This document shows, one piece after another, positions 34,717 through 43,467 of a stretch of 64,000 bases of DNA. Numbering within the stretch: position 1 is the stretch's first letter; each line of letters starts with the position of its first letter. Below the pieces are notes generated by a model. It ran no database searches. It was given only the letters and a program-made list of their open reading frames with translations, and was not told the origin of the DNA. The position numbers and the translations under genes were made by a program. The stretch spans positions 186,001-250,000 of the forward strand of contig CBDIBE010000007.1 of the NCBI GenBank assembly GCA_965276815.1, read 5' to 3'. This DNA comes from JAVVHH01 sp965276815 (GTDB lineage Bacteria; Pseudomonadota; Alphaproteobacteria; Acetobacterales; Acetobacteraceae).

Positions 34717-35945
34717 AAGACCCCGGCTGCGGCGAGCAGATCGAGCTCATGTGTGGGCACGCCGAGCCAGTCGCCGTACACGTCGCGGTTATTGGTCCCG
34801 AGTTCGGCGCTCGGCTGCAGGTCCACGCGCTCGCCATCCTCGAACCGCAGCGGGCTGTGCGGCAGCGCGACGCGGCCCATGGTTGGATGATCCACCCATT
34901 GCAGGCTGCCGCGTTCGTGCATGTTGCGGTCGTGCACGACCTCCGAAAGGTCGCGCACCGGCGCGCACGGCACGCCGGCGGCGAGCAGCCGGTCGGCGAT
35001 CTCCTGCTTCGGCACCTGCTTTGACCAGCTCTCGATTAGCGCGTCCACATCCAGCATGTGCGCGACCCGGGACGAGCGCGTCGCGTAGCGCGCGTCGTCG
35101 ATCAGGTCGGTGCGGCCCATAACCTCGAGGACGCCGCGAAAATGCTGATCCCCGGGCGCGTTGATGACCACGTAGCCGTCACTAGCCGCGTACGCATTAT
35201 ACGGCGCGATGCCGAGCCCGCCATGCCGGTTGCCGGTTCGCGGCGGCACGGCGCCGCCGCGCGCGTGCAGCATGCCGAGATTCGACGCGAGCGACGAATA
35301 GATCGCATCCTGCATCGACACCTCGACGACGCGGCCACGTCCTGTGCGCTCGCGATCATACAACGCGGTCACCACGGCGGCGTAAAGGTGGATGCCGGCG
35401 CTGAAATCACAGAGCGCCGGGCCGGCCTTCACCGGCGGCTGGTTCGGATGCCCGGTTACGCTGATCACGCCCGACATCGCCTGCATGACGAGGTCCATCG
35501 CCGGATAGTCGCGATATGGCCCGGTCTTGCCGTAGCCGGAGCTGGAGCCGTAGATCAGCCGCGGATTGATCTCCTGCAGCGTCCGGGCGCCAAGGCCGAG
35601 CCGGTCCATTACGCCCGGCGCGAAATTCTCGATCAGGATGTCGGCCCGTCGCACCATCTGCCGCAGCAGCTCGCGCCCGCGCTCGTCCTTGAGATTGAGC
35701 GTCACCGATTGCTTGTTCGAATTCAGCATGGCGAAGGGCAGATCCGCGCCGCCCATGTCGCCGCGGCTGCGCAGATGCTCGCCGCCCTTCGGCTCGACCT
35801 TGATCACCCGCGCACCGGCCAGCGCCATCAGCAGTGTCGCGTAAGGACCGTTATAGACGTGGCTGAGGTCGATAACCGTGAGCCCGGTGAGCGGCGGCGG
35901 CGCGACCTGGGACTCCGCACGGTTTTCGATGAGGCTATCGGCCAT
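34713..35945 (-). CDS. Family III CoA-transferase (CaiB/BaiF)
   Basis: A 410-residue protein with the family fold: LTVIDLSHVYNGPYATLLMA near the N-terminus, VKVEPKGGEHLRSRG-like CoA-site residues, NLKDERGRELLRQM, and YGKTGPYRDYPAMDLVMQAM, which contains the catalytic Asp (AMD). It moves CoA between carboxylic acids. The ATG at 35945 has GGAG 5 bases upstream. It is the first gene of the operon with an ABC importer, ACAD and crotonase, and is divergent from a GntR-type regulator with a shared TACATGTA palindrome between them. The natural substrate is unknown. Confidence 0.88.
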   Translation of the reverse strand: MADSLIENRAESQVAPPPLTGLTVIDLSHVYNGPYATLLMALAGARVIKVEPKGGEHLRSRGDMGGADLPFAMLNSNKQSVTLNLKDERGRELLRQMVRRADILIENFAPGVMDRLGLGARTLQEINPRLIYGSSSGYGKTGPYRDYPAMDLVMQAMSGVISVTGHPNQPPVKAGPALCDFSAGIHLYAAVVTALYDRERTGRGRVVEVSMQDAIYSSLASNLGMLHARGGAVPPRTGNRHGGLGIAPYNAYAASDGYVVINAPGDQHFRGVLEVMGRTDLIDDARYATRSSRVAHMLDVDALIESWSKQVPKQEIADRLLAAGVPCAPVRDLSEVVHDRNMHERGSLQWVDHPTMGRVALPHSPLRFEDGERVDLQPSAELGTNNRDVYGDWLGVPTHELDLLAAAGVF

Positions 35946-35984
35946 CCCACTCCCCAGCCGTCGGTCGCGGCGTTGACGCTCTGC

Positions 35985-36000
35985 ATAATACATGTAATTT
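35985..36000. promoter_or_regulatory. Putative GntR operator (TACATGTA palindrome)
   Basis: The sequence ATAATACATGTAATTT lies between the divergent CoA-transferase and gntR genes. The 8-base core TACATGTA recurs at 40965-40972 in the other divergent promoter of this gene set. The spacing and reuse suggest the binding site of the adjacent GntR-type protein. Confidence 0.5.
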
Positions 36001-36027
36001 CTCTTGCCTACCCTCAGGGCTGATTCC

Positions 36028-36714
36028 ATGGCGGAAAGGCGGTCGCTCAGCCGGCTCACGGACACGTCGCTCGCCAGCCGGGCCAAAGAGCTCATTCGCG
36101 CCGCGATTTTCGAGGGCGAGATCAGGCCCGAGGAGCGGCTGACCATCGAGCGTATCGCCGACGAGCTCGGCATCAGCCGGACGCCGGTGCGCGAGGCGCT
36201 CAAGGCGTTGGAGTCGGATGGCGTCGTGCGTCTGCTGCCGCGACGGGGCGCAATTGTCGCCAGCTTTTCCAAGCGCGAGATCTATGACCGCTACACCATG
36301 CGGGCGATGATCGAGGGCTATGTCGGCGCACAGGCTTGCGAGCGACAGTCCAAGACCCTCGCCAAGGAGCTGCAGCGCGACCTCGACGGACTGGCACGGC
36401 TGATCGATCAAGCCACATTGGATATTGACGCCGCCCGGCCGCTGATCGAGGCCAACGCCACGTTCCACAACCGAATTTTGAAGGCCGCGGATAGTGTGAC
36501 CTCGGAGCGGCTGCTGGAACAGTTGCGGATGCCTGTCGCCTACCGCGTGTTCATTTGGCAGGACAAGGAGGAGCGGCAGCGCTCACTCCGATGGCATCGC
36601 AAGATCGTCCAAGCGTTCGTTGACCGCCGCCCGGAGGAGGCGTGTGCCACAATGGAGCAGCATCTGATCGAAGCGAGAGATGTGCTGATGGCAATTCACG
36701 GCGGAGACGGCTGA
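36028..36714 (+). CDS. GntR-family (FadR/FCD-type) transcriptional regulator
   Basis: A 228-residue regulator. The winged helix-turn-helix runs from LASRAKELIRAAIFEGEIRP through IADELGISRTPVREALKALE, followed by a helical FCD effector domain (RYTMRAMIEGYVGAQACERQ, FHNRILKAADSVTSERLLEQ). The ATG at 36028 is preferred to a TTG at 36004; AGGG lies about 9 bases upstream. It is the first gene of a plus-strand operon with MmgE/PrpD, CoA-transferase and a binding protein, and is divergent from the other half of the gene set. It likely autoregulates through TACATGTA, with an organic acid or acyl-CoA as effector. Confidence 0.88.
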   Translation: MAERRSLSRLTDTSLASRAKELIRAAIFEGEIRPEERLTIERIADELGISRTPVREALKALESDGVVRLLPRRGAIVASFSKREIYDRYTMRAMIEGYVGAQACERQSKTLAKELQRDLDGLARLIDQATLDIDAARPLIEANATFHNRILKAADSVTSERLLEQLRMPVAYRVFIWQDKEERQRSLRWHRKIVQAFVDRRPEEACATMEQHLIEARDVLMAIHGGDG

Positions 36715-36744
36715 CGTCGCAGTCGCCGTTGGGAAGGAACAACA

Positions 36745-38166
36745 ATGCAAACGGCGCTCGCAAGAAGGGCGGAAACGGACGCGGCGGACGATCTTGCCGC
36801 CGATCTCGCGCATTTCGCATCCGGCCTCGACCCGGCGCGCTTGCCGGAAGCGGTGCGGGCGGCCGTGCGGGTCAACATCTTGGACACGCTGGCCTGCGCA
36901 GTCGCCGGGTCAACGGGCAAGGCAGTGGCAGAGGTGGCCGGGCTGGTCGCCGAATGGGGCGGGGCGCGGCAGGCCGGGGTGTGGGTGTTGGGCGGCCGCT
37001 TCCCGGCCCACCATGCGGCCTGGGTCAACGGCACGATGGCGCATGCGCGCGACTATGACGACACGCATGACGCGGCGGTGCTGCATGCGGGGGTGTCGGC
37101 GGTGCCGGCGGCGCTGGCGGCGGCCGAGTTGGCGGGCGGGATTTCTGGGGCGGAGCTGATTGCCGCGGTCGCCGCCGGGCTAGAGACGACGTGCCGGCTC
37201 GGTTTGGCGACGCAGATCGGCATCATCGAGAGCGGCTTCATCTACACGTCCCTGCTCGGCTATTTCGGCGCGACGGCGGCGGCAGGCCGGGCGCTTCGGC
37301 TGTCGCCGGAGCAGATGCGTAGCGCGTTCGGCATCGTCTACAGCTCGGTGGCCGGCAACCACCAGGTGACCCGCGACGCCTCGCTGATGAAGCGGATGCA
37401 GCCGGGGCTGGCGGCGCAAGCCGCGGTCTTGGCGGTCCAGTTGGCGCAGCGCGGCATCGAAGGCCCGCGCAACACGTTCGAGGGGCTAGACGGCTTCTTC
37501 CGCGTCTACCTGCGCGGGCGGTGCGACCCGGCCATCGTCCGGCATGGCCTCGGCGAAAGCTTCGAACTGTTGAACCTCAGCTACAAGCCGTACCCGTGCT
37601 GCCGTTATAATCACACGGCGATCGATGCCACGCTCGAAGTGAGGCGCGGGCGTCCGGCGTCGGAGATCGAATCCATTCGCGTCGGCGTGAACAGGCACTG
37701 TTACGAGGCAGTCTGCACGCCGCAAGCCGTGCGCTGGTCGCCGCAGACGATCGTCGAGGCCCAGTTCAGCATTCCGTTCACGGTTGCCGCAGCGTGGATC
37801 GACGGCGCCGTCGGCCTGCGGCAGCTGACCGACCAGGGGCTGCAACGACAGGATATCCTCGCTCTCGCCAAGTTTGTGCTCCCGTGTGTAGACGCGGCAA
37901 TCGAGCGGGACTGGGCGCGCAACATCTCGCCGGCCAAGCTCTCGATCTGGTTTCGCGATGGCACCTCGGCCGAAGCGCGCGTGGACTACCCGAAGGGCCA
38001 CCCGCGCCATCCGATGACGCCGGCGGACTTCGCCTCCAAGCTCGAGGATTGCGCGACCTTCTCGGCGCGTCCGTTCGGGCCGGAGCGCGCACGGGCGCTG
38101 ATGGCCGCCGTCGAGGGGCTCGACTCCGCTTTGGACATCAAGGCGTTGATTGGGGCGCTCGCGTGA
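36745..38166 (+). CDS. MmgE/PrpD family protein
   Basis: A 473-residue protein of the 2-methylcitrate dehydratase / cis-aconitate decarboxylase superfamily. Helical N-terminal motifs include NILDTLACAVAGSTGKAVAE and HARDYDDTHDAAVLHAGVSA, where DDTHD is the conserved active-site loop; the C-terminal domain has SYKPYPCCRYNHTAIDA. Members dehydrate or decarboxylate tricarboxylic and related acids. GGAAGGA lies 7 bases before the ATG. The next CoA-transferase gene starts at a GTG overlapping its stop by four bases. Whether it makes an unsaturated acid for CoA activation is inference. Confidence 0.88.
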   Translation: MQTALARRAETDAADDLAADLAHFASGLDPARLPEAVRAAVRVNILDTLACAVAGSTGKAVAEVAGLVAEWGGARQAGVWVLGGRFPAHHAAWVNGTMAHARDYDDTHDAAVLHAGVSAVPAALAAAELAGGISGAELIAAVAAGLETTCRLGLATQIGIIESGFIYTSLLGYFGATAAAGRALRLSPEQMRSAFGIVYSSVAGNHQVTRDASLMKRMQPGLAAQAAVLAVQLAQRGIEGPRNTFEGLDGFFRVYLRGRCDPAIVRHGLGESFELLNLSYKPYPCCRYNHTAIDATLEVRRGRPASEIESIRVGVNRHCYEAVCTPQAVRWSPQTIVEAQFSIPFTVAAAWIDGAVGLRQLTDQGLQRQDILALAKFVLPCVDAAIERDWARNISPAKLSIWFRDGTSAEARVDYPKGHPRHPMTPADFASKLEDCATFSARPFGPERARALMAAVEGLDSALDIKALIGALA

Positions 38167-39407
38167 GCCAGCTCCCGCTTGCCGGGCTACGGGTCCTGGA
38201 TTTTAGCCATGCGGCGGCGGCGCCGTTCCTGACGATGTATTTGGGCGACATGGGCGCCGAGGTGATCAAGATCGAGAAGACCGGCTCTGGCGATGGCGCC
38301 CGCTCGATGGGTGTGCCGATGCCGATGCTCGGGCGCGGCGATTCCGACTATTTCGTCGCCCTCAACCGCAACAAAAAGGGCGTGGCACTCGACCTGTCCA
38401 CGCCAGAAGGTGCGGAGATCGCACGCCAGCTGGCGGCCACGTCCGACGTTGTCGTGCAGAATTTCCGGCCGGGCGTCATGGAACGGCTCGGCCTCGGATT
38501 CGACGATATGCGCCGTCTCCGGCCCGGCCTCATCTACTGCTCGATTTCCGCTTTCGGCCCGACCGGCCCGTGGTCGTCGCGGCCAGCCAACGATATCATC
38601 ATGCAGAGCGTCTCCGGCCTGATGGGCATCACCGGCGAGGTCGGCGGCGGCCCGGTGCGCATCGGCGCGCCGATCACCGATTTCAGCAGCGGGCTGTTCG
38701 GGCTGTCCGGCATCCTCGCCGCCCTGTTCGCGCGCGAGCGGCATCCGGAGGGCCAGCACGTCGAGGTGGCGATGCTCGAGGCCGCGCTGAACATGATGTG
38801 CAACTACATCCCCTCGGTCGCCACGCTTGGCGCCATCGTCCCGCGCCTCGGCCGCGGGCACGCGCAGATCGTGCCCTACCAGGCTTTTCTTTGTGCCGAC
38901 GGCGAATACGTCATGGTCGGCGCGTTCACGCGTGAGTTCTGGCGCCGTCTGTGCAGCGCACTCGACCGGCCGGAATGGGTCAGCGATCCGCGCTTCGCCA
39001 ACAATCCGGCCCGGCTCGCAAATCGCAACGCCCTGCTGGCCGAACTCGCCGCCATCTTTGAGATGCAACCGCGCGAGCATTGGCTCGCCGTCCTCAACCA
39101 AGCCGACGTCCCCAACAGCCCGGTGCTCGAATTGCACGATGCGGTCCGGACCGAGCAGGTCGCCCATATCGGCGGCTTGCATGAGATTGGCCCCGAGGGC
39201 GGCGAATTCGCCGTGGCCCGCTCGCCGATCCGGGTCGAAGCTTGGGGCGCGGAGCCCGTCGGGCCGCCGCCTCGGCTTGGCGCCGACACGGTGGATGTGC
39301 TCACGAAAGTGCTCGGCCTAGCACAAGCGAAATTGGACGAACTGGCAGCGGCGGGCGTTATCCAGATCGGTCCGGCGCAAAGCGAGCGCCGCAAACAAGA
39401 GGCTTGA
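38163..39407 (+). CDS. Family III CoA-transferase (CaiB/BaiF)
   Basis: A 414-residue protein with GLRVLDFSHAAAAPFLTMYL, EVIKIEKTGSGDGARSMG, VQNFRPGVMERLGLGFDDMR and FGPTGPWSSRPANDIIMQSV (catalytic Asp in AND). It starts at a GTG overlapping the PrpD-family stop (GTGA); the open frame further upstream is only a shadow of that gene. It is the second of three such enzymes in the cluster, suggesting successive CoA transfers on different acids. Confidence 0.88.
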   Translation: MSQLPLAGLRVLDFSHAAAAPFLTMYLGDMGAEVIKIEKTGSGDGARSMGVPMPMLGRGDSDYFVALNRNKKGVALDLSTPEGAEIARQLAATSDVVVQNFRPGVMERLGLGFDDMRRLRPGLIYCSISAFGPTGPWSSRPANDIIMQSVSGLMGITGEVGGGPVRIGAPITDFSSGLFGLSGILAALFARERHPEGQHVEVAMLEAALNMMCNYIPSVATLGAIVPRLGRGHAQIVPYQAFLCADGEYVMVGAFTREFWRRLCSALDRPEWVSDPRFANNPARLANRNALLAELAAIFEMQPREHWLAVLNQADVPNSPVLELHDAVRTEQVAHIGGLHEIGPEGGEFAVARSPIRVEAWGAEPVGPPPRLGADTVDVLTKVLGLAQAKLDELAAAGVIQIGPAQSERRKQEA

Positions 39408-39433
39408 ACGCCTTGGAAATGGGAGGACATCGC

Positions 39434-40444
39434 ATGGATCTGGACATCACAAGACGCTCGTTTGCGCGTATCGCGCTCGCCGCCTCGGCCGCCGCGCCGA
39501 TGCTTGGACGCGCCGCGCTTGCCGCCGATGACGAGGTGGCAATCGCGCTATCGTCGAACAGCCTCGCCTATGGCGGCTTGGCGATTGCCGAGAAAGGGCA
39601 ATTGTTTGAGAAGCACGGCATCAAGCCGCGGGTCATCCGCATGGATTCGGGCAATGCGGCAACGTCGGCGCTGATCGGCGGGTCGGTCCAGTTTTGCACC
39701 TCGGGCATGGAGGAGGTGCTGGCGGCGCGCAGCCGCGGGCAGAAAATCGTCGTCGTCGCCAATCTCTGCCGCGGCGACACGGCGGTGGTCGTCCTGTCCA
39801 AAGACCAAGCCGGCAAGACCGGTGTCTCGCCCGACGCGCCCCCGGCCGAACGGCTCAAGGCGCTTGCCGGAATGAGCATCGCGACGCCGAGCATAACTTC
39901 GGCCTTCAATGCCCCATTGACCGCCGCTGTTGGGCAGTATGGCGGCAAGGTCAGCTACATTTCGATCGCCCAGCCCGCGATGATGGCGGCTTTGAAGAGC
40001 GGTGCGATCAACGCCTTCATGGCCAGCTCGCCCTTCTGGGAGCCCGCCATCCTGCAAGGAGTCGGTGTCGTATGGCTGACCACGCCAAAACCAGGCGAGC
40101 TGCCGGAGGAATTCGTGCCGATCAGCGTCGCCGTATTGCAGACGACGGAGGACTACGCCCGCGCCAACGGCCCGGTGATCGCCAAGCTGCGCGCGGTGTT
40201 CCAGGACGCCGCCACCCTGATCAAAACGCAGCCCGACGAGGCGAAGCGACTGCTGGCTCAGGCCTACAGCCAGGTCGACCCCAAGGTGCTCGAGCTCGCC
40301 TGGCAAGTGAACTCCGCGAGCTGGACCAAGCCCACGCTGACGGAAGCCGACATCGACCACCAGATGCGGATCACGCAGGCCTCCGGACTGATCAAGAATT
40401 TGGATCAGGTCGACAAGAACTCGATTTTATGGCCGAACGGCTGA
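39434..40444 (+). CDS. NMT1/SsuA-like ABC substrate-binding protein
   Basis: A 336-residue periplasmic protein with a Tat-like signal (ITRRSFARIALAASAAAP). The core includes SNSLAYGGLAIAEKGQLFEK and IRMDSGNAATSALIGGSVQF, as in NMT1-type binding proteins for nitrate, sulfonates and aromatic acids. GGAGG lies 8 bases before the ATG at 39434. No permease or ATPase follows; those at 33092-34716 in the divergent operon lack a binding protein, so the three parts probably form one importer. Confidence 0.85.
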   Translation: MDLDITRRSFARIALAASAAAPMLGRAALAADDEVAIALSSNSLAYGGLAIAEKGQLFEKHGIKPRVIRMDSGNAATSALIGGSVQFCTSGMEEVLAARSRGQKIVVVANLCRGDTAVVVLSKDQAGKTGVSPDAPPAERLKALAGMSIATPSITSAFNAPLTAAVGQYGGKVSYISIAQPAMMAALKSGAINAFMASSPFWEPAILQGVGVVWLTTPKPGELPEEFVPISVAVLQTTEDYARANGPVIAKLRAVFQDAATLIKTQPDEAKRLLAQAYSQVDPKVLELAWQVNSASWTKPTLTEADIDHQMRITQASGLIKNLDQVDKNSILWPNG

Positions 40445-40450
40445 CGGTTC

Positions 40451-40945
40451 TCAGCGCTGGCGCAGAGCAAGGCGTTCGGGCGCGTAGGCGTAGCAGGTGC
40501 CGAGCTTGGCCGGGTTGTCGGCGGGTTTGGGCCGTTCGCTGCCCAAGGTCTGCCAGGCCGCCGTCGCGAGCGGCGGCAGCAGCTCGAACAGATGCGTGCA
40601 GCGCTCGTCGCGGGGCAGTCTCTGCCGCACCTCGGCCAGCCACCCCGAGCCGATCCGCAAACCGATCAGCAATTGCATGATGCCGGCCGCCGCCGGGCAG
40701 ATCGCGTAGGGTGTCGAGGTCATGGTGGCCTCGACCTCGCGGATGAGCATATCGCGATCGATGGTCAGGCGCAGCATCATCTGATGGATCGGTTCACCGG
40801 GTGCGAGCAAGCCGCGATCACCGAGATCGAGCTCGTAGGTCTTCTGGTCCAGCAGCCTGCCTTCAATGTCCCACAGCCCGTCCGAACGCCGAAAACCGCG
40901 GCACTCGACATTCCGCCGATGGACCTCTTGCCGCATGACCTCCAT
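40451..40945 (-). CDS. DUF2889 family protein
   Basis: A 164-residue soluble protein with the family pattern RNVECRGFRRSDGLWDIEGR near the N-terminus and CPAAAGIMQLLIGLRIGSGW later. DUF2889 proteins are often found beside acyl-CoA metabolism genes, but their role is unknown. It is convergent with the binding-protein gene (6 bases apart) and divergent from the FAS1-like dehydratase gene; the shared promoter region holds a TACATGTA operator. Confidence 0.75.
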   Translation of the reverse strand: MEVMRQEVHRRNVECRGFRRSDGLWDIEGRLLDQKTYELDLGDRGLLAPGEPIHQMMLRLTIDRDMLIREVEATMTSTPYAICPAAAGIMQLLIGLRIGSGWLAEVRQRLPRDERCTHLFELLPPLATAAWQTLGSERPKPADNPAKLGTCYAYAPERLALRQR

Positions 40946-40955
40946 CGGGCGAAAT

Positions 40956-40994
40956 TGACATATTACATGTAGTCTGTGAAGGTCGGGTTATAAT
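40956..40994 (+). promoter_or_regulatory. Promoter with second GntR-type operator
   Basis: A perfect -10 TATAAT (40989-40994) precedes the dehydratase gene. The palindrome TACATGTA (40965-40972) sits over the expected -35 position, 17 bases upstream. A TTGACA at 40956-40961 adjoins it. Binding of the GntR protein here would block the plus-strand promoter and probably the divergent DUF2889 one. Confidence 0.5.
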
Positions 40995-41041
40995 CAGAAT
41001 GCACGCCGAGCCACGTCTTGGCGCCGAGGGAGAGCAGCCCC

Positions 41042-42229
41042 GTGAGCGATCAAGCCGTCGCCGAACCGCAAACCGTGGTCTATGGCCGTATCACCGAAGC
41101 AGGCCTCGCCCAGCTGCGGCGCCGCATGCACATCGAGCATCCGATCGAGGAGCCATTCCTCCGCTACGTCAACGCAGACAGTATCCGCCACGTCGCGCGG
41201 GCGATCGGCGACATGAACCAGCTTTGGCTCGATGAGGCGCACGCCAAAGCCACCCGCTTCGGCCGCATCGTGGCCCCCCCAGCCCTCCTTTACGGCGTGT
41301 CCTGGGGCGCCTGGGACATGCGGCGCGGCGAGGGCTTGCCGGGCGTGCACGGGCTGCATTCGCGCGACCGCTGGACCTATTACCGTCCGCTGCTCGACGG
41401 GGACGAGGTTCGGGCGGTCAAGAAGCTGGTCGGGCTCGAAGAGAAATCCGGTGGGTATGCGGGGCGCTCGATCATCCAGACCAGGGAGTTCACGTATTTT
41501 AACCAGCGTGACGAGCTGCTGGCCAAGTGCCTGATGTCGGCCTTCCGGGTCGAGCGGCACGCCGGCAAAGAAAGCGGCAAATACAGTTCTATCGAGAAGG
41601 CGCGCTACACCGAGGACGAGATCCAGGCGATCGACGACGAGGTCGCGGCTGAGATCGTGCGCGGCGCCGAGCCGCGCTACTGGGAGGACGTGCAGATCGG
41701 CGAAAAGCTACAGCCAATCGTACGCGGCCCGCTTACCGTTGCTGACATGATCGCCTGGATGATGGGCATCGGCTCGCCGCACATAAGGTCTGGGCAGTAC
41801 TGGCTGGCGTACCGCAAGCAATCGCCCAAGATCGCCGTGCGGGACCCGGAGACCAACATTTTCCAAGCGGTTGAGCGTGTGCATTGGGACCCGTTCATGG
41901 CGGCCGAAATCGGCATGCCGGGCCCATACGATTACGGCTCGCAGCGCGGCGCCTGGGCCAGTCATCTGATGACGAACTGGGCCGGCGATGACGGCTGGGT
42001 TGCAGAAGTGGACGTCCAATACCGCGGCATGAACTTCCTCGGCGACACCGTCCGTATCGGTGGCGAAGTGCTCGAGAAATGGACCAAGGACGGCATCGGC
42101 TACGTCCGATGCTCCATTGCCGGCATGAACCAGCGCGGCAACAACATCATGCCGGGAAAAGCAGTCGTGGCCCTCCCCGGCCGAGACCGCAAGCTGCCAG
42201 CCTTCCCGATCGACCACGAGGCTGCCTGA
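41042..42229 (+). CDS. FAS1-like / MaoC-type dehydratase (mesaconyl-CoA hydratase-like)
   Basis: A protein of about 395 residues made of two hot-dog domains. The N-terminal FAS1-like half has SIRHVARAIGDMNQLWLDEA and the C-terminal MaoC half has YWEDVQIGEKLQPIVRGPLT and WAGDDGWVAEVDVQYRGMNF. Such proteins add or remove water on CoA esters. A GTG at 41042 has GGGAGAG about 8 bases upstream and is preferred to TTG 41018. The CoA-transferase gene follows by 7 bases. With the PrpD protein and CoA-transferases this suggests processing of an unsaturated dicarboxylic acid. Confidence 0.8.
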   Translation: MSDQAVAEPQTVVYGRITEAGLAQLRRRMHIEHPIEEPFLRYVNADSIRHVARAIGDMNQLWLDEAHAKATRFGRIVAPPALLYGVSWGAWDMRRGEGLPGVHGLHSRDRWTYYRPLLDGDEVRAVKKLVGLEEKSGGYAGRSIIQTREFTYFNQRDELLAKCLMSAFRVERHAGKESGKYSSIEKARYTEDEIQAIDDEVAAEIVRGAEPRYWEDVQIGEKLQPIVRGPLTVADMIAWMMGIGSPHIRSGQYWLAYRKQSPKIAVRDPETNIFQAVERVHWDPFMAAEIGMPGPYDYGSQRGAWASHLMTNWAGDDGWVAEVDVQYRGMNFLGDTVRIGGEVLEKWTKDGIGYVRCSIAGMNQRGNNIMPGKAVVALPGRDRKLPAFPIDHEAA

Positions 42230-42236
42230 CCCGGCC

Positions 42237-43459
42237 ATGAGCGAAACTGGCGCGCCCGGGATCCTCTCGGGCCTACGAGTTCTCGACATTGCCCACCAAT
42301 ATTCGGGCGCGCTGACCGCCTCCTTGCTCGGCGATCTCGGGGCCTCGGTGGTCAGCATCGAACATCCCAAGGGCAGCCCAATCCGGACTATGCTGCCGAA
42401 GCGCAACGACGAATCGCTTTGGTGGAAGGCGGTGCAGCGCGGCAAGACGAACATCACGCTGGATCTTTCATCCCCGCGCGGGCGCGAACTGTTCCTGTCG
42501 TTTGCGATCGAGTTCGACATGCTAATCGAGAACTTCCGCCCGGGCACGCTGGAGCGCTGGCGTATCGGTCCCGCCGAGCTGGAGGGCGCCGGCGCCAACC
42601 TTGCGCTGCTGCGGATCAGCGGCTTCGGCCAGACTGGCCCGATGCGCGACCGGCCCGGTTTCGGAACCGTGGCCGAGGCGATGAGCGGCTTTGCCCATCT
42701 CAACGGCTATCCGGACGGGCCGCCCACCTTTCCCTCGACGACGCTGGCGGATGGGGTGGCCGCCGTGTTCGGCGCCTTCGGTCTGCTCGCCGCGCAGATC
42801 GCCCGCTTGCGCGAGGGCCAGCGCGGCGTCCAGGTGGTCGACGTCGCCCTGTTCGAGGGCTTATTTCGCCTGATCCCGACCCAAATTTTGGCGCAACACC
42901 AGCTTGGCCAGGTCCCGCGCCGGCCCGGCAATTTCCTCAGCAGCCATGGCGTGCTGCGCAATCTGTACGAAACGGCGGACAGCCGCTATCTATGCGTGAG
43001 CGCCGTTGGCGCACAGGCGATTCGCCGGGTCATCGCCGCCCCGCAGGCGACCGAGCTGATCGCCCGGCTAGACGCTGACGTGATGCACGCGCCACCAGCG
43101 GAGGTCGAGGCCTTCCTGATCGCCTGCAACGAGACGCTGACGGAATGGGCGCGCACCCGCACTTACGAGGAGCTTGCCGCTTCGCTCACGCGCGAGGGCG
43201 CCGTGTTCAATCGCGTCTACGACGCCAACGACATCGTCGCCGACCCACACTACTGGGCTCGCGAGGACCTGATCGAGGTGCCGGACGCGCGCTGGGGCCA
43301 ATCCTCATGCAGGGTGTCGTACCGAAATTCCCTGGCCGCAACCATAGCCCAAGCCATGCGGGGCAGCGGCGTGGCGCCGACAACGTCGACTTCTACATCG
43401 GCCGCCTTGGGCTCACGCCGGAGCACTTCGACGCACTCGAGAAAGATGGGGTGATTTGA
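42237..43459 (+). pseudogene. Family III CoA-transferase with a C-terminal frameshift
   Basis: The first 350 residues are a normal CaiB/BaiF protein (LSGLRVLDIAHQYSGALTAS, ENFRPGTLERWRIGPAELEG, FGQTGPMRDRPGFGTVAEAM). Near 43295-43300 the frame shifts: the original frame continues as unrelated Ser/Thr-rich residues to 43454, while the +2 frame reads GPILMQGVVPKFPGRNHSPS then DNVDFYIGRLGLTPEHFDAL and stops at 43459, the usual family C-terminus. One inserted or deleted base explains this; it may be real decay or a sequencing error. The segment usually carrying the catalytic Asp reads RDRPGFGTVAEAMSG, with Gly where Asp is expected, so activity would be doubtful even without the frameshift. An IS5 element starts 8 bases after the stop. 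Confidence 0.75.
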
Positions 43460-43467
43460 GGGCTAAT

